64,000 bases of DNA from Steinernema hermaphroditum (Eukaryota > Nematoda > Chromadorea > Rhabditida > Steinernematidae). Numbering within the stretch: the stretch's first letter is position 1; each line of letters starts with the position of its first letter. The position numbers and the translations under genes were made by a program. The notes beneath the pieces are model-generated. The model was not told the DNA's origin, ran no database searches, and saw only the letters and a program-made list of their open reading frames with translations. Location: the NCBI GenBank assembly GCA_030435675.1, contig CM059623.1, positions 7,404,012 to 7,468,011 on the forward strand, written 5' to 3'. This document shows positions 11,698-24,201 of the stretch, piece by piece.

Positions 11698-14600
11698 TTA
11701 TGAGTAGATTATCACTGGGGATCCAGGTACAGTCTGCTCGACGATGCGCTCTTCGACTCCGTTCTCCGTTGTATCCTTGATGGACAAGTTCTTCAACTGC
11801 AGTGTGGACACCAAGTAGTCCAGATTCTGCTGTAGAACGGCTTTTTGATCAAATGGACACGACACCTCGATAGTGTTGTTCTCGGAGTTTTCGACCTTTT
11901 GTTTGATCATCTGCACGAAGGGCATCGTTTTCTTCATGAACTTCTTCAGAGATTCCTCCTTACCAAGGCGTTGGGAGATGATCTTGTTGTCCGGGAATGA
12001 TCGACCGTTTTCCTGAAAACGCACAGTATAACAACAAGGCCTTTTCAAAGCCATCTCACCTCGTACAGAGCAGCTACCACAACTAGAACTTGATTTTGCC
12101 AGGATGGATATTGTTCGGCAATGTAGATAGTGGCGTCGTTGGGATGGTGAATGGCGGTTGCTGGCCTTTTCTTGGGATTCAGTTGGTTGTTCAAGCGGAG
12201 ACGGAAGTCACGAACGGACTCGTCGAAGAATTTTGCCTGTGCAAGGACGACCTCGTCCACCTCACCAGCGACAGGCCAGGAAGCATTCACCACAAAACCT
12301 TCCTTTCCGATAGTTTGCCACACTTGCTCTGATATATGTGGGCAGATAGGCGCCATGATGATGGCTTGTACTTCGATAAAACGGAACACCAAATCTTCAC
12401 GCATCTCAGCTTCTCCTCCACAAATTTCTCGATAACGATCACGTGCTGACTGTAAATGAGTTATTACCGTCACATTTCATTAGTACAAGTACCTGGAATT
12501 CGTAAAAACCTGTGCGAAGAACTTCCTTGAAGTTGGTAGCCTCATAGTGGGCGGCAGTTTCAGTGATCGACTTGTTAATTTGATTGATGAAGACACGATC
12601 AGCGAAGTTCGCTTCCGTCGACTTGCGGAGCTTTCCCTCGTTACGAAGATCGCACAACTCCTTAACCCAAGCAACAAAAGTGTACAAACGCAAAATGGCA
12701 GCATCAGCCATGTCGTATACAAAGTTGGCGTCTTCCACCATATCACCGGCATCCTAAGAACATGCGTAAAATTCACACAATAACGCCAGCCGCATACCGC
12801 TAGGGAGAAGCGCATGCCATCAGCGGAGAACTGGTCGATTCCATCGACGAGCGACAGGAAATTGCCAGTGCTCTTGGACATCTTAAATAAAACATTTCAA
12901 ATGAAATCGTTAGAACACACGTCCAACCTTCTCGTTATTGATCAAAAGATGTCCGTTCGCACGGATTCCTTGAGGCCAAAATTCAGGCTGGTCCTTCCAC
13001 ACGGCGACATGATTGAAGAGATAGTACGACAAGTGATTCTGGACCAGATCTTTTCCAGAAACGCGCATGTTCACAGGATACCAATATAAGAATTCTTTTC
13101 GCATGACATCGAGTTTTTCTTTGGGAACGAGCATTGTCTCAGGATTGTACTGGGCACCCAAGAATAGGTAGTCCCAGCAAGCCTCCGTCATATCAGCAGC
13201 CCTGAAGAGAGGGGATTATTCCTCGTGAAAAATCCACTTCGACTCACTTGATGTTGAGGGATCCCTCTTTGTGTCCTTCCAGATCCGACTGCAGGAAGTG
13301 CGCCACGGTATAGTAAGCGTTGTAGATTGTTGAATCAGACAGAGATTCGATCAAATACTGCGTATCCCAGGGAAGCTTAGTTCCAAGCCCGTAGGAACGA
13401 GAGCAGGCGTGCTCATGAAGCCAGCCAATGGTGTGATCCAAGTTCCTTCGAGTTTCATCACAGAATGTGTTAAGCTTCTCAAGTGCCTTTCTTGTCTCAG
13501 CTTTCCATTCTTCATCGCCGTAGTTCAGGTACCACTGATCGCAGAGAGCAACAACGCACTCGTCACCGGATCGGGAAATGACCTTCTTCTCGGGTTCGTT
13601 ATATTTGCAAGCAAGGTTTTCGGCAATCATGTCCATTTCAATCAGCTTCTTCACATCAGAGGTTTTCATTCCAGCATACTTACCCACAGTCATCACTCCA
13701 TCATTGAAGCCCTTCAGGTAAACTTCCTTCTTAGCTTCTTCCAGCTTCACCTTGTCGTTTTGACTATCGATCTTCAGTCTCTTGCACACATCCTCAGCTG
13801 CACAGTCGCCATACCCTTCGATCTTCATGATTGGAACCTAAAACAATCGAGGTGGATAAAGGATCAGGGAAAGAGATTCACTACCGGTTCGAAGTCCAAA
13901 ACCATTTCGTCGGTAATACCGTACTTCTCTCGAAGTGCTTTCTTTTTCTTCAAGTCGCCAAGCGCCGTGAAGTCATCGGGAGAATCAGAAGGAACACTGG
14001 TAACAACTCCGGTTCCCTTATCGTTCTTGATGCTGAGCATTGGCAGAGCGTACACCTTCTCGTACTTCAAAGCAAATGGAGCCTTCAGAGGTGCTCCCAT
14101 AAGCTTACTTCCTTTGATCTTCTCCAGACCAGGAACGAAATGTATCACGCCATTCTTTTGGGTCATCTCTTGGAAGCTCATATTTCGGGCAGCTCGTTCT
14201 GTGGCGATAAACACTTCCCTTTCATCTGCACCCACATAGAAAGCCGAGTATTCAATGTCGGGATGGATGAAGCAGTTAGTTTGACCGTACATGGTCTCAG
14301 GACGTAGAGTAGCCGCAACAAAGAAAACAGGCTTATCCACCGTCGACAAAACTTCGGGCTTGGGATCAAGTACTTGCAGCTTCACGAGGGTATACGCCTG
14401 AGGACCGACACCTTCTCCACTCGAACGATCGTGATCCATGCAGGGCTGGCCATCTTTAGGAGAAAATATGGTGTAACGTTTGCCGAAGTCGATTTTCTTT
14501 CCCGCGCGGAGCTTGTAGAACTGCCAGCGCACGAAAGAGTCATAATACGGATTTACATCGGTCGTGATGAACGAACGGCGCCAATCGACTTTCACCCCCA

Positions 14601-15321
14601 TTCGCTTCAGATCCTTGATAGCGTACTGGGGGAAATAGCCCAACCAGTGCGCGGGGTCAGCAAATTCACGGATTTCTTCGTCGTTCAATCCAAGAGACTT
14701 CATAATGTCCCACTGATGTTTGCTGGTCCCTGCCTTCGCGACAGCCTTGCTCTAAACGCAAAATGTTATAGTTTTTTTTGTGTCGGTTCTAATCACTCTA
14801 GTACCTTCTTTCCTTTGCTCTTGTCCTTCAGTACTTCGTCAAGAACCGAAACTTCCTCAACAACCTCTTCGACGTCAACGGGGAACTGCGGAGGGAATCC
14901 ATAATTCTCCATTTCACGCTTAAGCTTATCAGCGCAAGCCTTTATGGGCATTCCTGTGCAATGAAGACCAAAGGGAAAGAGACACTTTTTGCCTCGGAGA
15001 CGCTGATATCCCACAGCGAACTGAAACGAGCATCCCTTCATCAGTTTTCAAGTCAGATATATAACATACCTCCGCTTTGGACAACGTGAAGGTGTGACCC
15101 AAATGGAGTCGCCCGTTCATGTATGGGTAAGGGAACGTTACCATATACTTGGGCGAACTAAATGTTACACATGTATCATCGTTTCGTTCTTCAAGAAAGT
15201 GGTCGACATACCCGTCATCAGCCGCATCCTCCTCGAAGACCTTCCCATCTTCCCACATCTTCTGGATTCTCTCTTCCTGTTCGCGGAGTTCCGCAACCTT
15301 CCTGCGCTCTTTTGCAGCCAT
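11698..15321 (-). CDS. LARS1: Cytosolic leucyl-tRNA synthetase
   Basis: Nine exons: 15321-15070, 15020-14805, 14751-13885 (or 13882), 13837-13248, 13201-12928, 12881-12798, 12753-12493, 12449-12060, 12012-11698; about 1,082 residues. The class I signatures are present: HLGHT at about 73-77 ([12 protein letters not shown]) and KMSKS at about 733-737 (NEK from one exon, MSKSTGN from the next). The editing domain ([29 protein letters not shown]), [20 protein letters not shown] and CDQWYLNYG mark the eukaryotic cytosolic enzyme. It charges tRNA-Leu with leucine; in animals the protein also serves in the multisynthetase complex and leucine sensing. It is somewhat shorter than animal homologues of about 1,180 residues, with no missing catalytic block. 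An acceptor-like TTCAAAAG precedes the ATG. Upstream it is divergent from the NAE1 gene. Confidence 0.95.
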
Positions 15322-15893
15322 TGACGTTCGCTTTTGAACTATTACCCTCAAACAAACAAGCATCACTCGAGATCAGCGATAAATGTTCGGAAACCACGAA
15401 CTCGACTCGACAAAGCAATAATTTGTATAGTTAAAATTCACAAAAACAGAGTCCGAGCGAGATGCCACCACGTGGACGCTATGAATGGCAAGTGGATTAA
15501 CTTGGGAGAGACTCTCCCGGCGTATTTCAAAACAGGGAATGACGCAATCCGCACTATGATTGCGCATGAATGAATCAGGCAAACGTGGAAGGAATAAACG
15601 GCGTTCCAAGCTACCGGCGCACACGATACACTAAATTCCAGAGCGGTCGTACGCTTTCGGGCCGAATCCGCGGACTCCGAACCCCTCCTCGCTCCTCGCA
15701 GGCGAGTACTAGAATTCGAGGCCGAAACAATCCTTGGAGGATAGGCAGGAAGCTCGCGTCGAGACCCACGCTCCGCTTCGTCCGAAGAACTCGATGCAAA
15801 AAGCGCCGTTTTGGCGTCGTTTTCTCTTCCGAGTTTCAGCATAAACTTCTATTTTTGCACCGTTCCTTCATGTCCGTCTTTCAGATCGCTGGA
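15322..15893. promoter_or_regulatory. Divergent intergenic region, LARS1 / NAE1
   Basis: About 570 bp separate the start codons of two head-to-head housekeeping genes, so it likely contains both promoters. No TATA box or named site is evident. A TTTCAG acceptor at 15881-15884, 10 nt before the NAE1 ATG, suggests that NAE1 transcripts carry an outron and a spliced leader. This is inferred from gene arrangement, not from a recognised promoter motif. Confidence 0.45.
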
Positions 15894-17959
15894 ATGTCCA
15901 ACCGTTACGACCGTCAGATTCGGTTGTGGGGCGACGACGGCCAAAGCTGCATCATGAAGACCAGCGTGTGCATGCTCGGCTCCTCTGGACTCGCGTGCGA
16001 AGTCCTCAAGAATCTGGTGCTGGCTGGAGTGAAGTTCATCCGCATAGTGGATTCTGCGCTCATCTCAAAACCCGATCTCGGTCAGAATTTCTTTGTGGAG
16101 AAGAAGCATCTGGGAGAACCTCGCGCGAAGGTCACCCTGGAGCTGCTGAAGGAGCTGAATCCCGCCGTCGACGGCGACTACTCTCTGGACTCTCTGGAGT
16201 CGTTCAACGATGACCAACTCGAGCAGATGTCCAATTTCTCGATCGTCATCGGGGCAAATCTTTTGGAATCCGTCGCCATTGCCGTCAGCGACTATCTTTT
16301 TCCACGAAATGTTCCATTTATCTACACCAGGTGAGTTACTCTAGCGCTGTGTTGTAATTGATCTTTTGATTTTCAGGGTGTACGGAATGATCGCAACACT
16401 CCGAGTGAGTGTTCGGGAACACACGATTTCCGATGCGAAGTTCGAGCACAAACAGAATGATCTCCGCCTCGACAGACCTTTCTTAGAACTCATGAATTAC
16501 GTCAATGGGATCGACCTGGACGCCTTAAACTACGAACAGTATTCTCACGTACCCTTCGGCGTTCTGTACTTCAAAGCGCTCGAAAAATGGCGCTCTGAGC
16601 ATGGAGAATCGAACGAGGACTTTCCAGATGTGTACAAGAAACGTAAGGAATTCGAGCGTGTTCTGCTGGCGATGCAGCGCGAGAGCGACACTGGCGCGAA
16701 AGACGCTCAGAACTTCGCAGAAGCCCAACAAAATATCATTCGCAGTGTTCAGAGGCATAAGGTACCTTGTTCGTGCTCGAACCGCCATTCAACTTGCCAT
16801 TCTAGATTCCGGATGGTGTAAAGAAGATCTTGCAGAAATGCGAGCGCTTCTTTGAAATCGGAAACCGCGAGAAACCGACAGCGTTTTGGCTGTTTGCTCT
16901 CGCCTTGAATAAGTTCGTCTTCGATCACGGCGAATTGCCCATGAGCGGAGTTCTCCCGGATATGTTCAGTGACTCGAAGTCCTACGCCGATCTTCTGCGT
17001 ATGTACCATGAAAAGGTACTTGAGATATGTTCAAAAAGACTTCATCGATCTGTTCAGGCTTTACGCGATGCCGACGAAGTGTTCGAATATGCAAGAGAAG
17101 CAGCAAAAGTGCATTTGCAAGCACCCATTGACGACTATATGACCCTTGCCCGATGCCAGCAGATGTGCAAGCATGCTTCCTTCCTTGGCGTAGTTGAGGG
17201 AACTCCTCTGCGGACGGACAGCGAGTGCTATAAGGAACTGCTTGACGCGATTGTCCCCACGGAGAATCTCGAAGAGTCGCCTATTGTGGTGGATCCCCGC
17301 ATTTGGTACATCCTTCTGAAGGCAGCTGATCGCTTCTATGTGGAGAAGAACCGTTATCCCGGCACCAACGGCATTCCTGTCGATATGGACAGGGCTGATC
17401 TCACTCGTCGCCTCCAAGGAATTATTGCAAACTGTCAGCAGGTTCGTTCTTTATCAGGCGTCTTCTTCTTTCGTTTCACATGCATTTTGTGTCAAAATTA
17501 CTCATTAATTCATCTTTGTGTTCTTAGAACAACACTAAAACATGGCCCAAAAGCATGACGTCCGATTGTGAGGATTTAAGAGGAAAAATTGACGATATGT
17601 TTCAAGAAACAAAGGTAATACTCTTGACAATAGTTTCGAACAAAAGAAGAACGCATGGTGTCCTCAGCCGTAAGACCATCAACTTTAATGTGGACTTTCA
17701 GGATTCAACTCTGGTGAAGCGTGCATCTGCGTTGTTCCCATCGATTGCCATCGAAGAAATGTGTCGCTTTGGGGCCAGCGAGCCTCATGTCATCGCTGCC
17801 CTGATGGGGGGAGTCGTAGCTCAAGAAGGCATCAAACTGGTTACGGTAGGCTGTTCTGTATTCGTTGATGTCTTGCATTGTGCCAATTTTCAGCATCAAT
17901 ACATCCCCTGTCAGAACTACGTATTCGACGGCAACTCTCAACACGGCGCGGCACTGTGA
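15894..17959 (+). CDS. NAE1: NEDD8-activating enzyme E1 regulatory subunit (NAE1/APPBP1/ULA-1)
   Basis: Exons 15894-16330, 16377-16761, 16806-17015, 17058-17441, 17528-17614, 17702-17845 and 17894-17959 give about 570 residues, near the family length. The start MSNRYDRQIRLWGDDGQ is diagnostic, followed by a Rossmann-like E1 fold (CMLGSSGLACEVLKNLVLAG, DLGQNFFV). The C-terminal part has CRFGASEPHVIAALMGGVVAQEGIK. This subunit pairs with UBA3 to activate NEDD8 for cullin neddylation; it lacks the catalytic cysteine, which is in UBA3. The 42-nt intron 17016-17057 is a multiple of three with no stop; I treat it as an intron because splicing gives HEKALRDADEV, which fits the family, whereas retention adds 14 residues. 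Exon 5 (17528-17614) is the least conserved piece. Confidence 0.93.
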
Positions 17960-19518
17960 ACTGTAGATGAACGTTCCGGTATCAGCTTATGGGTTTTATG
18001 TCGTTTATGTTTGCAAATTTCTAGCTAAATATTTTCTCCCCTCTAGCCGCTGTTGTTTGTGTTCGCTGCAGTCGGTGTTTTCGACTCCCGACTCGTTGGC
18101 GTCGTCACAGGAGTATTTTCGTCGCTGTGGGGACGACATTTGTTTACCTCGAGCCCTATGGCGTGATCGAACAACAAACGTGGGACGCAGCGGCGGTTCA
18201 GAGACCGACCGATTTGCGGAGCACCGGAGGGCGAAATGCAAATGGGACGACCAGCTGATGCGGCCCCGCCTCGGCGCGGCGCCTTTGTGGCGGAGGGACC
18301 AGACGGGTCCGTCGATCGATGTGTCATCGAAGTCGCCGTCGCCCAGAATCCCCTGCCGCCCGGTTTTCCACGGATTTTCGGGATTAAGGCACCGGAGCCG
18401 CCCGCGGATCAGCGGCCGCCGTTTTGCCTGTCCGCCGAGCTGTGGAGTCGTGCTTTTCGACCTGCGTTCTCGGAGGTGGAACTTCATGCAGTATTCTCCA
18501 CTTCTTCATGTGGTTTTCCCCTTTTTCATCGCCTAAAACTGCCACGAACGTCGCCCAACCCACTTCTCAGAAGTCGAATAAGTATTATTTTCAACTTTAC
18601 ACCCTTACATGTGCTCACAAAAAAGTTTTTAAACGCTTCTTCGAAGAAGTTCGTAGGCGAGTTGGACAAGCCACTTCGCGGTCACATAGGGTACGAGAAG
18701 TCGCGAAAACAAACCTTGTGCCCCATTTTGCACGAGTGGAGGGGAACCTTCGTGCCTCGGACCGTTTTCTGTGTGTGAGAATCTATCAATCTTCGGCGCC
18801 CCCGCGGTGGAGCACCGGGAAGAGAACGACGTTTTCCAACCGTTCTCGCCTGAAGCGCGCGCCTTCCGCCACGAAATCGTCTGCGTCACCGCCTCCCCCG
18901 CCACCGCCCTCGCGCGAGAATCCTCGAGATTAGGCGGTGACAGTGCCGCAAGTGCAGATCTGCCCAAGCGACCTCCTCTCCGAGACTCATTATTCGAATC
19001 CGCCACGGAGATTGTTTTCCCCTCCGGCAGAGGATCCTCGAGCGCCCGGACGGCACGTGGTCCCGCGCCCTTGTTTTGCCCGCTTTTATCGCCGCGTGAC
19101 GTATATTCGCGTCGCAGGAGACGCTCTGGTGTCCGATGGGTGTGCGCCTCCAGGCTCGCGCTCCCCTCCCTGGACGTAGCGTCCTCAGTGGCTGGCTCTT
19201 CCCTTGTTGAAGATAGAAGGCACACGTGAGTGTCATGATCTGAGCTACGGTACAAAAAGGGAAAGTGCACAGGCTTGCGGGATGATTGATCGGCGTGATT
19301 GCGGGTGTGGAGGTCGTGAAGACGAATCCGTTTTCAGAGGAATGACCCTTCAGTCGCCATCGAGAGTTGGAGGAAGTCGTTTCTGTTAGTGTCGCCGAAG
19401 GGACCAAGTGGCGGTAATCACCAGTCGCGTCGATTCCGGAGTCAAACTGATAATTATCTGGGCTCTGCGGCTTTTCGTCGTCTCCCTACTGCGGATCTCG
19501 GCTATCCTCCTCGGAGCC
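17960..19518. other. Intergenic, probable upstream region of the F-box gene
   Basis: GC-rich, with open frames on both strands (for example plus strand about 18236-18778) that show no domain and no supporting splice structure. A TACCGTA-type copy (reverse form) is near 19247. No poly(A) hexamer for NAE1 was found close to its stop. Confidence 0.5.
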
Positions 19519-22500
19519 ATGATGCGAATCTTCGGGGGTCGTGGAGGCGACGGAGCCTCGGATCAGGCGGGTCCCCTGGCCCTGACGCTGCGGAGGTGCA
19601 GCGACTCCGAGGATAGCGAGCTGAGCGCGGGCGAGGAGCGTAACGACGGAAACGACGTTCTTCTGGGAGCGTCGCGGCAGCGGACGGGAAGTACGGTAAG
19701 TCCCCTGGAGGGCTTTCCGCGATCGTCGTCAATTAGGCTTCGCGGAACCGCAAGAAGCGGCACTACGTGCGTCTCGGAGGCCGGAAGGTGCCGGCGGGCA
19801 CGGCGCCCTCGCGGCCGACGATCCAGGCGAAACAGAATCAGGTGAGTCCGGCACGTGACGCGTCCCTTCGGGGTCACTCGACACGGCGCTCGAAGATCAG
19901 CTGATTCGCCGCGCGCCGCGGAGCAATTTATCTTTCTGCTCGAGGGAGTTCTTTGTGCCAGCCGCCGGGGCAACCCGCCTCGAGGACAGCACCGTGGAGG
20001 GCCATTAGAGGCGATCTTTAGTGCGCTAACGTTCGGGTCGCCTACAGGTGCCCTCCGTTTTACGACCGTTCCCCTTGTGCACCCCCGGGCGCGTCCTAGA
20101 GAATGTGCACAAAAAGGCTTCGTGACAGGGTGCAAAAGAATTTGGAATGCAAACAAAATGTCCTTTTGGGACACTTCGGGCGAATATTGATGAGCGAGGC
20201 GGAAGTCGAGATTCCGTAGGGGGTTCCTTCTGCGGGGAGGACGACGAACGGCGGGCGGAGGCGCCCCTTCGCAAACAGCTGATTTCACGGTGTCACTGAC
20301 GCTCTCCTCGCCCCTCCGTTCCGCTCCCTTTTAAATCGGGAAGCAGAAGAAGGAACCATCGATCGTGGCGCGTCGCGAGGCTTCCTTCCGCCGATGGTCA
20401 CCTGTAATTTCACATATTTTTGTTTTCCCCGATTCACTGGGCACATTCGACGGCGGCGACGATCTTCTTCGTCTTCTCCGAGGACCTTCGTCCTCTGGCA
20501 CGACCGAAGCCGCCCGGAGGAGGACGCCCTCTGCGTCCAACTTCGGCGTAAGTCGATTTGATTTGTCCATTCGCCCGTCCGTCAAGGACGTTGCGTCCAG
20601 ATGTCTCGGAAGGTGCCTCGCGGCGCCTCCGGAAGGTCCTAGTCTCTGGTGATGAAGCTCGTTGTTTGTTGCGATCGCCGCGGCGCCCGGGGGAACGCCA
20701 AACTTTTTGTTTTGATTTGCCTTTCTGCTGTCCGAGGCTGGCACTCCGAATGCAACATTCGGCGACGTGCCTCGGCAGCGGGGCCTGCTCCGTTGGAGGC
20801 CGAGGCGAACAAAGCGCCGAGGGGCAGACGCCTTCTCTCCTCAATTAGAAGACGCTCCTTTTTTTGTCGCGCCACTCCCGCTGCGAGTTCTCCGCCCAGA
20901 TTCCCTTCCTTTCGGGGTCATTTCCGGAGGCGGCGCCTCGGACACTCGATCCTTCCCGACGTCCGATGGCGGCTCCTGTGCTCCGCTCCCTCAGAATGGC
21001 CGACGGATTCAAAGCACCCGAGAGAGTCGCCTGGTCGCCGCGCGTCTTCTCGGCGGCCACCAACGACGACGGACGGACGCGTCGGAAACAGCTGATCCGA
21101 CGCCTCGGAGAGAAGGTCGCGCCCCGAGGAGTCTCACTGCGCGACCGTCGAAGGGTACGTCCTCGACTCCGTCCTCGGGATTCCTCTGCGCGCGAACATC
21201 TCCTCGCCTCACGTCGCGCTTCGGGCATCGATTAAGGGCGCGCGGCGACATCAGCTTGTTTACAGCGGCGCCTTCTACGTCGGAGGACTGGATTTACAGA
21301 AGGGGAGACCGTCCCGAGTGTCTCTCGATTCCCCCTTTTAGATGTACCTGATCACAACGCTGCTGCCGTCCTCCAGTGACCAGCAGGCTCACATCAACCG
21401 GCTGCTTCCCAAGGAGCTCCTGCTACGGTAGGCCCCTCTCGCACACCCTCAACCCTCGCCGTTCTAGGGTTTTCTCCTATCTGGACGTGATATCGCTCTG
21501 TCGCTGTGCGCAGACCTGCAGGCATTGGAACTGCCTGGCGCTGGACGGCAGCAACTGGCAGCACGTGGACCTCTTCAAGTTCCAGAAGGACGTCAAGGCG
21601 CCCGTCGTCGAGAACCTCGCGCGGCGTTGTGGCGGTTTCCTCAAGAATCTGAGTCTCCGTGGCTGCGAGAATGTGCAGGACAACGCCCTTCGCTCCTTCA
21701 CTCACAAGTGCCCCAACATCGAGTCCCTCTCGCTCTCCAAGTGCAAACGGGTCACCGACATGTAAGTGCGCCACCGTACTCTTACCGCACCGTTCTGCAG
21801 GACGTGCGAGAACCTGGGCCGCTTCTGTCATCGACTGACGCGCCTCGACCTCGAGAACTGCACGGCGATCACGGACCGCGCGATGCGCTTCATTGGGTGA
21901 GTCTCGGTCCTGCCACGCCCCCTGAGGCCCCTTCCAGAGAGGGCTGCAAGAGCCTCGAATACCTCAACATCAGCTGGTGCGAGAACATCCAGGACCGCGG
22001 TGTGCACTTCGCCGCCAGCGGCTGTCGGCGCCTCAAGGAGCTCATCCTGAAGGGCTGCGACGGCGTAAGGCTTCTGGCGCCTTCCCCGTGATCTACGTTT
22101 TTCAGCTCACCGAGAACTGCTTTGGCGACCTCGTCAAGGACAAGCACTTCGGCAACCTGAAGCGACTGAACCTTCTCGGCTGTTTCGTAGGTGCTCGGTA
22201 AGAGCTACCGTAACCCTCGGCGTTCAGATCACCGACGGCACGGTTGCGAAGGTGGCGGAGTTGTGTCCATTGCTGGAGTACCTGTGCCTCTCGACGTGCA
22301 CGCAGATCTCCGACGCCGCCGTCGTCGCCCTCTCGCACAGCTGTCACCTGCTGCGTGTTCTTGAGCTCTCCGGCTGCTCGCTGCTCACGGACACGGGCTT
22401 CGCCTCGCTGGCGAAGTACTGCCACGACCTGGAGAGCATGGACCTCGAGGACTGCAGCCTCATCACCGACGTCACCATCAACAACCTCCACAACGGCTGC

Positions 22501-22914
22501 CCGAACCTAGCCAACCTGGTGCGTCTCCCCTTCACGCAACCCTGACGCCCCTTCAGACGCTCTCCCACTGCGAGTTGATCACTGACGGCGGCCTTGAGCA
22601 GCTCTGCAGCAGCCACAGGGGCTGCCTGCGCGTCCTCGAACTCGACAATTGTCCTCTGGTGACGGACAACGCACTCGACTTCTTCCGCGCCATGGGCGAG
22701 CAGCTCGAGAGGATCGAGCTGTTTGACTGCCCCAGCGTCACGAAGGATGGCATCGCTCGCTTCAAGGTACCCCGCCTCACGAAGCCCCGACGCTCGTCTC
22801 TTTCAGCAGTTCCGCCCCGACGTCGAGGTACATGCTTACTTCGCTCCCTCGACGCCACCCGCTTCCAATCAACCCTCGAGGAACGCGATTTGCCGGTGCT
22901 GCGTCATCCTGTGA
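19519..22914 (+). CDS. FBXL20: F-box/leucine-rich-repeat protein of the FBXL2/FBXL20 type, prenylated C terminus
   Basis: The secure part is eight exons: 21342-21427, 21468-21761, 21801-21896, 21938-22064, 22106-22186, 22228-22518, 22557-22766, 22807-22914 (430 residues). The F-box is HINRLLPKELLLRVFSYLD...CRHWNCLALDGSNW; then about eleven cysteine-containing LRRs such as LENCTAITD and LSTCTQISD. The end EVHAYFAPSTPP...CRCCVIL has a CaaX box (CVIL) as in FBXL2/20, predicting geranylgeranylation and membrane binding. It would be the substrate adaptor of an SCF (SKP1-CUL1-F-box) ubiquitin ligase. Two upstream exons, 19519-19695 and 19737-19841, are in phase zero with good GT-AG sites and would add 94 residues (MMRIFGGRGGDG...) before the ATG at 21342. 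That ATG directly follows a CTTTTAG acceptor, so it could be a second, trans-spliced start. The upstream exons are less certain (about 0.5). Confidence 0.9.
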
Positions 22915-23178
22915 CGCATTCTTCTGTACATATCCCGGTTCCCTTTGAGCCTTCTGCCTGCGGGAGCCGCGCTCCTCGCCCAGTGCCCCCGAACGCGCCT
23001 TCAGCCTCTGCACGGTTTCTTTCCATTGTTACTTTGTACATTATTGTTGAATCGTATGAAGTCCTCAGTGCAAGGTCGGTACGGTAACCGAGAGAGTGTA
23101 CATATATACAGTTATTCTGCAGAACAACCGAAATACCCTTCGAAGAAGCTATCATAGATGGTCCCAGTTCCCAGGTGG

Positions 23179-24201
23179 TTAGCAGCACCAGCCCTGCTCC
23201 GCCTGGAGCTGTGCCGCCTCGGAGGACTTCAGGAGGAGCCGTTGTTCCTTTTGCTGCCTCTCTGTGTCCGACTGCACGTGCATAGGCTTGCTCTGAAGGG
23301 CTACGGTGGCAATGGAGGCGAAGGTGGGGTACCTGGCGGAGTTTGTGGACGAGGGTCAGGAAGATCGACTCGACGTGGTCAGCTTCAGAGTCGGCCAACG
23401 CGGAGGTCTCGAAGAGAGCCATGTCGTTTTGGTCGGCGAACATCTGAAGGCGTTGCTAGGGGATCAGGGCACTGCATCCCACCTGGGCGTAGTCGGTCTT
23501 CACTCGATCCTCGGCCGCCAGATCGCACTTGTTGCCTATGAGGATGTGGGGGACACTGTCGCTAGAAGAGACGGAGTGCTTCTGACACTCGGCGATCCAC
23601 GAGGAGAGCGATTTGAAGCTTTGCGGGTTGGTGACGTCGTACACGAAGACGACGGCGTTGACGCCGCGGTAGTAGTGCGCCACGATGGACTGCCGGTACC
23701 TCTCCTGGCCGGCGGTGTCCCAGAGCTGCACGCGTATGAGCTCCTTGTCGATGACCACGGAGCGTTCCCGGAAGTCGACGCCGATGGTCGCCTCCGTCTG
23801 CGCTGGGAATCGGCCGTTGCAGAAACGGAAGGAGAGACACGTCTTACCGACGCCGGCGTTGCCGATGATGATCACCTGGAAGGAGTAGCCTAGGTGATCG
23901 TGGCTTCTGGACGCACCTTGAAAACGCGCTTCGAGTTGTAGGTGCCGTGCAGATTGGAGACGGGATTCACGGACACGGGCTTTACCGTCGCGACCGTCCG
24001 GGATACGGTAGCGGGGGGCGCCGAAGGGTAGGGCACGCAAGTTGGAGGCTTCGCCTCGTGCTTCGGCGTCGTCGATTCGCTGGAAGACGACGTTGACGAC
24101 TGCGCCACCAGCGTCGGGGTCGTCGGCATTTCAGGAGGCGGAATCACGGGGACAGGCATGCTCGAGGACATCGGCGTCGAGTGGATCGGGGCGCCGTTCA
24201 T
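23179..24201 (-). CDS. RAB33: Rab GTPase, RAB33 subfamily
   Basis: Four exons: 24201-23917, 23875-23483, 23443-23333, 23292-23179; 300 residues. The G motifs are intact: GNAGVGKT (P loop), [12 protein letters not shown] (switch I), WDTAGQE (switch II), NKCD and ETSA. RAB33 marks are RVFKVIIIGN, YRFC-like [30 protein letters not shown] and HKLRQSKPM. The end GWCC is a double-cysteine geranylgeranylation site. Family knowledge: RAB33 works at the Golgi and in autophagosome formation through ATG16L. Oddity: a 90-residue Pro/Ser/Thr-rich N-terminal extension precedes the GTPase fold, far longer than in vertebrate RAB33. The start at 24201 is chosen because a GATTAAG acceptor is 13 nt upstream; another in-frame ATG is at 24255. 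It is convergent with the F-box gene and divergent from DEF8. Confidence 0.9.

Noticed and set aside
18236..18933. Open frames upstream of the F-box gene
   Set aside because: No recognisable domain, no plausible donor/acceptor linking them to 19519 or 21342, and competing frames on the opposite strand.
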